The translations under genes were made by a program, and so were the position numbers. DNA of 11,783 nt, taken from positions 1-11,783 of the forward strand of contig CAZLHQ010000096.1 of the NCBI GenBank assembly GCA_964559355.1, written 5' to 3'. The DNA is from JAEUMD01 sp964559355. GTDB lineage: Bacteria; Pseudomonadota; Alphaproteobacteria; Rhizobiales; Hyphomicrobiaceae. Below the pieces are notes generated by a model. It did not search any database. It had not been told where the DNA came from and saw nothing but the letters and a program-made list of their open reading frames with translations. This document shows, piece after piece, positions 1 through 6,652 of this stretch. Positions within the stretch are counted from its first letter, which is position 1. Each line of letters begins with the position of its first letter.

Positions 1-934
1 GCGAAAGCGGGACGAGACGGAACTGCTGGATGAGGCGGTTGGCGATCGTCTGCGGTGCAGGTCCGGCGATTTCGACCAGCACCTCGTCGGGCTCGTAATC
101 GTCGCTGGCCGTGGTTGCGGCGGACGGCAGCCGCGGCGGCGTTGCTGTCGGGCCCGGCGGACGCGGCAGTGCCGGCGGCGGCGTTGCAGCATCGCGCTGG
201 CGTTCGGTTGATGGCTCTGGCGTGTCTAGGGTTGTCGGCGTGCGAACGCATTTTGCGCCCGAGCGATAGCTGCCGGCCGGGCAGGGCAGCTTGACGAGCG
301 GAAGGCATCGCCCGCGGCGCGCAATGGTGCCGCTCTTGCAGCGCTTGGTTGGTTCGCCTGTGGGCGGATCCGGATTGGGCAACGTCACGCAGCGCCGGCC
401 GATGCGCACATAGCCTTTGGGGCAACGGTCAGGCGAAGTAATGCAGCGGAACGTGTTGCGGCCGACGCGGCTCAGCTCGCCGCCTGCGGGGCACACACAG
501 GACTTGCCTGCGCGGCGCCCATTGATGCACACCGGGCCGGTGTTGCGATCGGGTGGTCTGGTGGCCGATGGTGTCTGGCTGCGTGCGCCGCGTCCGCATA
601 GACCAGCTTTCATCTGCCGCAACGTACAGCCGCGCCGCAGATGGCGGAGGAGGTCGGGATTGCGCAGACGTTGATGGCGCGTGCTTTGACCTGCCGTTTG
701 CGCGCCCGATGCTGTATCCGCTGGTAGAGGATAGTGGCTTTGAGCCATCGTTTGCGCACGTGCCTGCGTCGTGGCGAGCGCAACCAAGGCCAGCAGCGCG
801 GGAAGCACAGCCGCAAGACCGGGCAACACCCAGTGGCGCAAACGTGAAACGCGTGCGGGGAAGCCGGTGCATATGGTGCCGAATGGTGCTGGCATGGCTG
901 TTGTGCTGTGCGCAGAACTCCGCAGGCGTGGCAT
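1..934 (-). CDS. Exported cysteine-rich protein, probable S8 (subtilisin-like) protease N-terminus, partial
   Basis: An open minus-strand frame of about 311 codons runs from near 934 off the left edge with no stop. A hydrophobic segment (WVLPGLAAVLPALLALVA) followed by TTQARAQT looks like a Sec signal peptide cleaved after ARA. Next come four short cysteine modules, roughly 530-245, such as CPKGYVRIGRRC, CKSGTIARRGRC and CPAGSYRSGAKC, then a Pro/Thr-rich linker (about 240-120), then YEPDEVLVEIAGPAPQTIAN at 105-45. This last motif resembles the inhibitor-like segment ahead of the catalytic domain in rhizobial secreted S8 peptidases; that is family memory, not a search. The catalytic triad would lie outside the window. 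The start is unsure: ATG 934 gives a long N-region, ATG 895 or TTG 841 would give a more usual signal peptide, and none has a clear Shine-Dalgarno. The gene lies 128 bases after the upstream permease gene and may be transcribed separately. Confidence 0.6.
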   Translation of the reverse strand, partial: MPRLRSSAHSTTAMPAPFGTICTGFPARVSRLRHWVLPGLAAVLPALLALVALATTQARAQTMAQSHYPLPADTASGAQTAGQSTRHQRLRNPDLLRHLRRGCTLRQMKAGLCGRGARSQTPSATRPPDRNTGPVCINGRRAGKSCVCPAGGELSRVGRNTFRCITSPDRCPKGYVRIGRRCVTLPNPDPPTGEPTKRCKSGTIARRGRCLPLVKLPCPAGSYRSGAKCVRTPTTLDTPEPSTERQRDAATPPPALPRPPGPTATPPRLPSAATTASDDYEPDEVLVEIAGPAPQTIANRLIQQFRLVPLS

Positions 935-1062
935 GGTCGGTCGATTTTATCGGCTAAAGCCGGGCACGGCCAGCGCACATGACGCAAGCCACACCTGGGG
1001 TTTGGTCGCCACGTCCGCTTATTCGGTTCAATAGTAAAAGCTGTAAAGCCGCGGATCGGCCG

Positions 1063-1893
1063 TCAAGCGGCAGCAACCATGCCGCCGATCAGCTTTATTG
1101 CGAACGGCGCCAGCAGATAGGCCGCATAGAGCAACACCACCGACAAGGCCAGCCGCAAGACCCAATCCGGCAGCAGGCCGGTCAGCCGCGAGCCAAGTGC
1201 GATGCCCGGCAGCGACCCGCACAACAGCGTCGCCAGCACCACCCAGTCGATGTGGCCGAGCCCCAGATGCCCCATGCCCGAAACGAACGCGAGCGGAATG
1301 GCATGCACTACGTCGGTGCCGACGATGCGGCGCGCCAGCAGGGCCGGATAGAGCGCCGACAGAACGGCGACGCCGATGGCGCCTGCGCCAACCGATGTGA
1401 GTGTCACCAGCATGCCGAGCAGCAGGCCGAAGGCAAGGGTGGAATAGCGCCGCACCTCGAATTTCGCTGTGGCCAAATCACGGCTTCGCTTGCGCAGCAC
1501 GATCGGGCACAGAGGCACGATTATGGCGCTCACCACCAGCAACAGCGCCAGCGAGCCGCGGATGATGTCAGCCATCCTGGCCGTGTCGGGCTTGGCGAAA
1601 AACAGCCACATCAACGTCGCCATGGCCGCGCTTAAACTGCCGGCGCCCAGCCATTTCAAGATGCGCCAGTCGACGTTGCCCAGCCGATGGTGACGGGCAG
1701 CAGCACTCGCCTTGGTGATCGAGGCAAACAGGAGATCGGTGCCAACGGCGACGGCCGGGCTGACACCAAAGCCGGAAATCAGCATTGGCGTCATAAGTGC
1801 GCCGGCGCCAACCCCGGTCAGGCCGACGAGAAAGCCGACAAGGCCACCGCCGGCTGCCATCAGCAGCCACGTTCCTTCGAAAGCAAACGACAT
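1063..1893 (-). CDS. TauE/SafE (TSUP) family membrane permease, last gene of the sulfur cluster
   Basis: A 276-residue, very hydrophobic protein with about eight possible membrane segments, the normal length for the TSUP family (sulfite, sulfoacetate, taurine-linked and related sulfur anion transporters). The two-fold internal repeat of the family is easy to see: GLTGVGAG (24-31) against TLTSVGAG (164-171), GTDLLFA (51-57) against GTDVVHA (192-198), and LGNVDWRIL (71-79) against LGHIDWVVL (212-220). Start ATG 1893 is preceded by a moderate AGGT about 8 bases upstream. It follows a second TSUP gene after 76 bases and that one follows cysN, so it probably belongs to the sulfate-assimilation transcript. 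Inferred role: inner-membrane movement of sulfate, sulfite or a sulfonate. Direction and substrate cannot be read from the sequence. Corynebacterium glutamicum CysZ, a TSUP protein in a cys cluster linked to sulfate uptake, is a precedent for import. Confidence 0.9.
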   Translation of the reverse strand: MSFAFEGTWLLMAAGGGLVGFLVGLTGVGAGALMTPMLISGFGVSPAVAVGTDLLFASITKASAAARHHRLGNVDWRILKWLGAGSLSAAMATLMWLFFAKPDTARMADIIRGSLALLLVVSAIIVPLCPIVLRKRSRDLATAKFEVRRYSTLAFGLLLGMLVTLTSVGAGAIGVAVLSALYPALLARRIVGTDVVHAIPLAFVSGMGHLGLGHIDWVVLATLLCGSLPGIALGSRLTGLLPDWVLRLALSVVLLYAAYLLAPFAIKLIGGMVAAA

Positions 1894-1969
1894 AATTGCT
1901 TACCTGTGCCGCTATGCGCCGGTGCTGCACATCCACGGCGACCTGTTCGTGATGTTGGTGCGATCGACA

Positions 1970-2734
1970 TCAGTACGCCATGACTTGAACGAGAGAGCGG
2001 ACGCTGAGCAGGGTGACGGCGATGCCCACGAGGATCATGAGAAACCGGTCGGGAATGTGCCGAACTGCCAGCGCTGCCAGTGGTGCGGCGAGCACGCCGC
2101 CGATAACGAGCCCAGTGATGATCGGCCACAGTTCGAGGCCGACGGTCAGAAAGAACGTTGTCGAAATCGTAAACGTTACGAAGAACTCGGCAAGGCTAAC
2201 GGAGCCAATCGCGTAGCGCGGCGAGGTTCCTTGCCCGATCAGCGAGCATGTGACGATCGGGCCCCATCCTCCTCCGCCGATGGCATCGAGGAATCCGCCG
2301 GTGGCGCCAAGCGGGGCGATGGCGCGCGGCGCGACGCCGTGACGAGGCCTGTGCCTGCCGCAAGCACGCACGATGATGAAGGCTCCGAGCCCAAGCAGGT
2401 ACACGGCTATGAACGGCTTGATGACATCACCCGGGACATTCGACAGCAGATAGGCGCCGGCCGCGCCGCCCAATGCACCGGGTAATGCGAGTCGCATGAC
2501 GAGGCGCTTGTCGACGTTGCCGAGCTTCCAGTGCGATAGTCCAGAGGCGCCGGTCGTGAATGTTTCTGCGGCATGGACGCAAGCACTGGCTGTCGCCGGC
2601 GGGATGCCGAAGCTCAAGAGCAAAGAGGTTGAAGTTATGCCGTAGGCCATGCCGATCGCTCCATCGACGATTTGAGCGGCAAACCCGACGACGATGTAGA
2701 GTGTCACGTCTTCCCACGAGCCCATAGCACTCAT
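1970..2734 (-). CDS. TauE/SafE (TSUP) family membrane permease, second copy
   Basis: A 254-residue hydrophobic protein of the TSUP family, different in sequence from the neighbouring copy. The first half carries GFAAQIVDGAIGMAYG (17-32) and SHWKLGNVD (67-75). The second half carries the glycine-rich signature GATGGFLDAIGGGGWGPIVT (143-162). Frame-open sequence extends upstream to 2902, but the extra 56 residues are Arg/Gly-rich, non-membrane in character and antisense-like over the 3' end of cysN, so the start is placed at ATG 2734. ATG 2725 (MGSWEDV) is an equally good choice because GAGCAGG lies 9 bases before it. It starts 62 bases after the cysN stop, so co-transcription is likely. Probable inner-membrane sulfur-oxyanion permease; substrate and direction are inferred from context only. 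Confidence 0.88.
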   Translation of the reverse strand: MSAMGSWEDVTLYIVVGFAAQIVDGAIGMAYGITSTSLLLSFGIPPATASACVHAAETFTTGASGLSHWKLGNVDKRLVMRLALPGALGGAAGAYLLSNVPGDVIKPFIAVYLLGLGAFIIVRACGRHRPRHGVAPRAIAPLGATGGFLDAIGGGGWGPIVTCSLIGQGTSPRYAIGSVSLAEFFVTFTISTTFFLTVGLELWPIITGLVIGGVLAAPLAALAVRHIPDRFLMILVGIAVTLLSVRSLVQVMAY

Positions 2735-2796
2735 CCTGCTCAGGAATTTCCTGCGATGTCGCGCATTCTCGGTTCGGCGATCAAGGGCACTCGAAG

Positions 2797-2937
2797 CTAC
2801 GATACCACATCGACGCCCGCCGCCCTGAGGATGATTGCAACCTCCCTCGTGCGGCGCTCGAACTCCGCCCTGTCTTGAGCGCTGTCGCCAAGGTCGCGGC
2901 ACAGCCCGCGCGCCACAAGCTCATGGTCGAGAACGAA
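2797..2937 (-). other. Relic of APS kinase (CysC) domain at the CysN C-terminus
   Basis: The last 46 residues of CysN read LDHELVARGLCRDLG and then DRAEFERRTREVAIIL. These line up by eye, in the same order and spacing, with the conserved APS-kinase stretch LDGDNVRHGLNRDLG and DRxENIRRxxEVAxL. The GLSGAGKS P-loop that should precede it is missing, and the Gly-Asp-Asn substrate-binding residues are replaced by His-Glu-Leu. The match is recalled from the family, not computed. Kinase activity is not expected. The segment may be decay of a former CysNC fusion, or a tail retained for folding. Confidence 0.55.
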
Positions 2938-4293
2938 TACGTTGGCGGCAGCGAGATCGCGGTTCTCGGACGCCGTTCTGGTAACGGTGCCACCCGCCAC
3001 TGTCGCGCCTGTCACCGCATCGACGATCAACACCGCGCCGGTTGCGGGCGACTGGCGAAATTCATCGACAGCGACACGCCGCGACGTTGAAATGCTCACC
3101 AAGGCAATGTCATTGGCGCTGCAGTCTTGCGCTGGATGCACGGCAAGCGTCTCCAGCTCCAGAAGGCCTTGGACGTCGAGCCTGCTGATCGGCACCAGAT
3201 CGGTGGCTGTGCGCAGCAGGTAGCCGTGGCGCGGGTCGAACGGCTCGGCGCCAAGCCACACGACCTTTGCATCCAGCGCCGAGGTGGCGCTCGGAGGATG
3301 CCGCGGCGAGGCCAAGATGTCGCCGCGCGCGATATCGAGATCGGTATCGAGGCCAATCACCACCGCCTGCCCGGTGCCGGCTCGCTTGAGATCGCCATCC
3401 ATGGTGGCGATGCGGGCGACGCGCGCATGCCGTCCGCTCAGCGCATCGATTATCCCATCGCCGACCGCGATCGTTCCGGCATTGATGGTGCCAGCTAGTC
3501 CGCGGAAATCCTGTCCATCGCGCACCACCATCTGCACCGGCATGCGGAACGGGGCCGCATCATCCTGCGCGTGCCCGGGCGAACTCTCCAGATGCTGGAG
3601 CAGGGTCGGTCCGTGATACCAGGGCGTGCGGTCGCCGGGTGTCGCGACATTGGCGCCGGCAACCGCAGCGATCGGGATCGCGACGTGCTGCGAGAAACCG
3701 AAATGCAGGGCTAATCTCTCGAAGTCCTGCGCGATCTGTTGAAAGCGCGCCTCGTCGTAGTCCACCAGATCCATCTTGTTGACCGCGAGAACGACGCGAC
3801 GAACACCCATCAGATCGAGGATGGCGGCATGCCGGCGTGTCTGCGGCTTGATACCGTGGCGAGCATCGACGAGCAGTATGGCGACGTCGGCATGGCTGGC
3901 ACCGGACGCCATGTTGCGCGTGTATTGCTCGTGGCCGGGACTGTCGATGATGACGATGCGCCGCGTTGCGGAGTCGAAGTAGCGCCAGGCGACATCGATG
4001 GTGATGCCCTGCTCGCGTTCGGCGAGGAGACCGTCGAGCAGGCGCGAGAAGTCGGGTTGCCCATTGCCGTCGCGGCCATTCGCTTCGCCGATGAGCTGCG
4101 CGCGCTGGTCGTCGTAAAGGTCGGTGGCGTCCCATAGCAGCCGGCCGATCAACGTCGATTTGCCGTCATCTACGGAGCCGCAGGTGAGGATCTTGAGACC
4201 GGGAGCCGGAGCCGCGTCCGCAGCAACGGCAACGGGAGCAGCAGCGGCAGCGGGAGCTTCGGTGGCTCTGGGGAAACGAGCGAGCGCGGTCAT
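2797..4293 (-). CDS. cysN: Sulfate adenylyltransferase subunit 1 (CysN, GTPase) with degenerate APS-kinase tail
   Basis: CysN is the EF-Tu-like GTPase of ATP sulfurylase; GTP hydrolysis drives formation of adenosine 5'-phosphosulfate (APS) from ATP and sulfate by CysD in the cytoplasm. The 498-residue product shows the P-loop GSVDDGKS (39-46), G3 motif DSPGH (117-121) and G4 motif NKMD (172-175), followed by two beta-barrel domains ending near TGATVAGGTV. The first 32 residues are an Ala/Pro-rich extension. The start codon overlaps the cysD stop by one base (TGATG), and AGGAAGG lies about 9 bases upstream inside cysD. The oddity is at the C-terminus: residues about 453-498 resemble the middle of a CysC APS kinase, while the kinase P-loop and C-terminal half are absent. 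A full bifunctional CysNC would be roughly 620-640 residues. Residues of the GTPase core look intact, so CysN itself should work. Confidence 0.96.
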   Translation of the reverse strand: MTALARFPRATEAPAAAAAPVAVAADAAPAPGLKILTCGSVDDGKSTLIGRLLWDATDLYDDQRAQLIGEANGRDGNGQPDFSRLLDGLLAEREQGITIDVAWRYFDSATRRIVIIDSPGHEQYTRNMASGASHADVAILLVDARHGIKPQTRRHAAILDLMGVRRVVLAVNKMDLVDYDEARFQQIAQDFERLALHFGFSQHVAIPIAAVAGANVATPGDRTPWYHGPTLLQHLESSPGHAQDDAAPFRMPVQMVVRDGQDFRGLAGTINAGTIAVGDGIIDALSGRHARVARIATMDGDLKRAGTGQAVVIGLDTDLDIARGDILASPRHPPSATSALDAKVVWLGAEPFDPRHGYLLRTATDLVPISRLDVQGLLELETLAVHPAQDCSANDIALVSISTSRRVAVDEFRQSPATGAVLIVDAVTGATVAGGTVTRTASENRDLAAANVFVLDHELVARGLCRDLGDSAQDRAEFERRTREVAIILRAAGVDVVS

Positions 4294-5198
4294 CAGAAAT
4301 AGCCTTCCTGCTTCTTTTTCTCCATGGCGCCGGCCTGATCGTGGTCAATCAGGCGGCCCTGGCGCTCCGACGTGCGCGCCGACAGTGTCTCGGCAACGAC
4401 GTCCTCGATGGTTGTCGCGGTGGAGGAAACGGCGGCGGTGAGAGGCCAGCAGCCGAGCGTGCGAAACCGCACCGTGCGCTCGATCGGCGTCTCCGCGGGC
4501 AGCAGCGGCATGCGCTCATCGTCGCGCATCAGCAGCTGGCCATTGCGCTCGATGGTTGGCCGCGGCGCTGCGAAATAGAGCGGCACGACATCGAGCTTTT
4601 CGCGCAGGATGTAGCGCCACACGTCGCGCTCGGTCCAGTTGGAGAGCGGGAAAATGCGTGCGGTCTCGCCAAAGCCGAGGCGGCCGTTGAGCAGCTTCCA
4701 CATCTCGGGCCGCTGCTGGCGCGGGTTCCATGTGTGGCCCGGCTGACGGAAGGAGAATACCCGCTCCTTGGCTCGCGATGCCTCCTCGTCACGGCGGGCG
4801 CCGCCGAATGCCGCATCGAAGCCATGCTGGTCGAGCGCCTGTTTCAAGGCTGCTGTCTTCATGACGTCGGTGTAGACGGATGGCGTGTGGTGGATCGGGT
4901 CGATGCCGCGCGCGATGCCGTCGGCGTTCGTGTGCACGATGAGCTCCAGATCGAGCTCGCGCGCGGTGCGATCGCGAAACGCGATCATGTCGCGGAACTT
5001 CCAGGTGGTGTCGACGTGCAGCAGCGGGAACGGCGGCTTGCGCGGGTAGAACGCCTTGCGCGCCAGATGCAGCAAGACGGTCGAATCCTTGCCGATCGAG
5101 TAGAGCAGTACCGGCTTGCGGAATTGCGCGGCGGCCTCGCGGAAGATGTGAATGCTTTCGGCTTCGATGAGGTCGAGATGCGAAAGGGGGCGTGTCAT
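4293..5198 (-). CDS. cysD: Sulfate adenylyltransferase subunit 2 (CysD)
   Basis: CysD is the catalytic adenylyl-transfer subunit of the heterodimeric ATP sulfurylase, forming APS and pyrophosphate together with CysN. The 301-residue product has the normal family length. It shows the N-type ATP pyrophosphatase PP-loop SIGKDS (34-39), the conserved FGGARRDEEASRAKERVFSF block (131-150), and the typical C-terminal ending RLIDHDQAGAMEKKKQEGYF. ATG 5198 is preceded by GGAG at a spacing of 10. It overlaps cysN by one base, so the two subunits are probably translationally coupled in equal amounts. A 159-base spacer separates it from cysH upstream. Confidence 0.97.
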   Translation of the reverse strand: MTRPLSHLDLIEAESIHIFREAAAQFRKPVLLYSIGKDSTVLLHLARKAFYPRKPPFPLLHVDTTWKFRDMIAFRDRTARELDLELIVHTNADGIARGIDPIHHTPSVYTDVMKTAALKQALDQHGFDAAFGGARRDEEASRAKERVFSFRQPGHTWNPRQQRPEMWKLLNGRLGFGETARIFPLSNWTERDVWRYILREKLDVVPLYFAAPRPTIERNGQLLMRDDERMPLLPAETPIERTVRFRTLGCWPLTAAVSSTATTIEDVVAETLSARTSERQGRLIDHDQAGAMEKKKQEGYF

Positions 5199-5279
5199 TT
5201 GGAGGCGACTCCGTTTGGTCCATGCTCGGTTGCGATCGAGCAGGTGTGGTGCGCGGCACCGGCGATGCTCATGGCGACG

Positions 5280-5323
5280 GCCGGTCGCAATCGAACGCTG
5301 GTGTCGTTCAGATCGCGACCGGC
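5280..5323. repeat. Inverted repeat in the cysH-cysD spacer
   Basis: GCCGGTCGC (5280-5288) and GCGACCGGC (5315-5323) are perfect 9-base complementary arms around a 26-base loop, in the only sizeable gap inside the operon (5199-5357). There is no U-run after it on the minus strand, so it is not a standard terminator. It could be an mRNA stabilising or processing hairpin, or chance in GC-rich DNA. Confidence 0.35.
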
Positions 5324-5357
5324 AATTGCTTCAATGCGGGGCTTAAGGCAGGCCGAC

Positions 5358-6137
5358 TCAAGCGCTAGCGGCAGCCACCTTTTGGCTGGGCTTGTGCAGG
5401 CCGCACTCTTTGGTTTCCGGGCTCTCCCACCACCAGCGGCCAGCGCGGATATCTTCGCCTGGCGCGATTGCGCGCGTGCAAGGCTGGCAGCCGATCGAGG
5501 GAAAGCCGCGGGCATGAAGCTCGTTGACCGGCACATTATGCTCGGCGACGTAGCGCTCGAGCGTCTGCAGCGGCCAGTCCGCCAGCGGGTTGAGCTTGAT
5601 CAGAGCAAAGCCGGCATCGAAGGAAGCGTATGGCGTATCGAGACGGCCGCCGGATTGCCCACGCCGCAGACCCGTGATCCACGCCGCAGCCCCTTCCAGC
5701 GCCCGCCGCAACGGCCGCACCTTGCGCACGTCGCAGCACGCCTTGCGAGCCTCGATCGACTGGCGGAAGCCGAATACGCCGTCGCTTGCGACGAGCCCTT
5801 CGGCCTCGCTGGCTTCCGGCGCGAGCAGCCGGATCTTGATGCCGTAGCGCGCCTCGCTTGTTGCGATCACGTCGAGCGTTTCGGGAAAGTGCCGGCCGGT
5901 GTCGAGTGTGAACACGTCAATGTCGGCCTTCGATCTGGCGATGGCGTCGAGCACCGCCTGATCCTCGATGCTGAGACTGGTCGAGAAGGCAATGCGGCCT
6001 GGTATGTGCGAGCGGATGAGGCTGATGCGCTCGGCGATGCCGTCCGTCGTGGCGATCTCGCGATCCAGCTCAGCCAACGCATTGGCAAGCGATGCAGGCT
6101 CGTTGGCATAGGCGGGGAATTTGATCGGGGCGTTCAT
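5358..6137 (-). CDS. cysH: Adenylylsulfate (APS) reductase, thioredoxin-dependent, [4Fe-4S] type
   Basis: The enzyme reduces APS to sulfite and AMP using thioredoxin. The 259-residue product carries a PP-loop-like FSTSLSIEDQAVLDAI (51-66), DVFTLDTGRHFPETLD (74-89), the Cys pair in ACCDVRKVRPLRRAL (C134, C135), ITGLRRGQS (154-162), CQPC (C217, C220) and the catalytic C-terminal ECGLH (C245). The CC plus CxxC set binds a [4Fe-4S] cluster and marks the APS-reducing branch of the family; PAPS reductases such as E. coli CysH lack it. So the pathway here should not need APS kinase. ATG 6137 has AGGAG 8 bases upstream and overlaps the previous stop as ATGA, indicating coupling to the DUF934 gene. 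Confidence 0.96.
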   Translation of the reverse strand: MNAPIKFPAYANEPASLANALAELDREIATTDGIAERISLIRSHIPGRIAFSTSLSIEDQAVLDAIARSKADIDVFTLDTGRHFPETLDVIATSEARYGIKIRLLAPEASEAEGLVASDGVFGFRQSIEARKACCDVRKVRPLRRALEGAAAWITGLRRGQSGGRLDTPYASFDAGFALIKLNPLADWPLQTLERYVAEHNVPVNELHARGFPSIGCQPCTRAIAPGEDIRAGRWWWESPETKECGLHKPSQKVAAASA

Positions 6138-6652
6138 CGTGCAGACTCCTGGTTGGTGGTGTTGCCGGCTCCCGTGGAGCGCTGCAGGGTGGGGCGAATG
6201 GTGGAGGCATTGCGGTGTGCGGCTTGATAGCTCGTCGCCAGACGCGGCAAGTGTCCGCGCTCGAGCGCATCGATGGTCGGCCCGTGGCTGATCTCGAAGC
6301 TGTCGAAGCCGCAGCGCGCCATCAGATCGAGCTGGTCGAGCAGGACGTCGCCACTGGCGCGCAACTCGCCCTTGAAGTCGTGCGCATCGCGCAGCCGGCG
6401 CGCCAAAGAATAGCCTCGGCCGTCGGTGAACTTTGCAAACGAGATGACGAGCAGTGGCGCGGACGCCAGCTCTGCTAGATCGTTCTCGCTCACTTGATGC
6501 GGCTCGAACGAAATTCCCAAGCCCGCGGGCGAGCCAAGCCAGCGCCAGCGCGCAAACGGCACCACGGCCGGGCCTTCCTGCGCCAATGCAGGCGCCAGCG
6601 GGACGCGCTCGAAGGCAGCGTCATTGAGATGCAGATTGGTGAATAGCTTCAT
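6134..6652 (-). CDS. DUF934 domain protein of the sulfite-reduction cluster
   Basis: A 172-residue protein recognised as DUF934 by FAKFTDGRGYSLARRLR (72-88), GELRASGDVLLDQL (95-108) and ARCGFDSFE (112-120). The family is almost always found beside cysI and cysH in proteobacteria and is often labelled as an oxidoreductase probably involved in sulfite reduction, but its biochemical role is not established. There is no signal peptide, membrane segment or cofactor motif; the only cysteine seen in the core is C114. It is joined by ATGA overlaps to cysI upstream and cysH downstream, which points to stoichiometric production with both and suggests an accessory role to the reductase. The last 25 residues are a polar, low-complexity tail. 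Confidence 0.92.
   Translation of the reverse strand: MKLFTNLHLNDAAFERVPLAPALAQEGPAVVPFARWRWLGSPAGLGISFEPHQVSENDLAELASAPLLVISFAKFTDGRGYSLARRLRDAHDFKGELRASGDVLLDQLDLMARCGFDSFEISHGPTIDALERGHLPRLATSYQAAHRNASTIRPTLQRSTGAGNTTNQESAR

Noticed and set aside
1051..1063. GCCGCGGATCGGC as a terminator after the last TSUP gene
   Set aside because: The stem is only four base pairs and no U-run follows directly on the minus strand.
979..1635. Gln/Arg-rich plus-strand frame over the first TSUP gene
   Set aside because: Its composition is that of an antisense frame to a hydrophobic membrane protein gene; the minus-strand TSUP protein is unmistakable.
2735..2902. N-terminal extension of the second TSUP permease (56 residues upstream of ATG 2734)
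   Set aside because: It overlaps the 3' end of cysN, is Arg/Gly-rich and not membrane-like, and a better start exists at 2734 or 2725.
4341..6227. Long plus-strand open frame of 628 codons across cysD and cysH
   Set aside because: It is antisense to clear cysD and cysH genes, matches no known protein, and results from GC-rich codon bias on the opposite strand.
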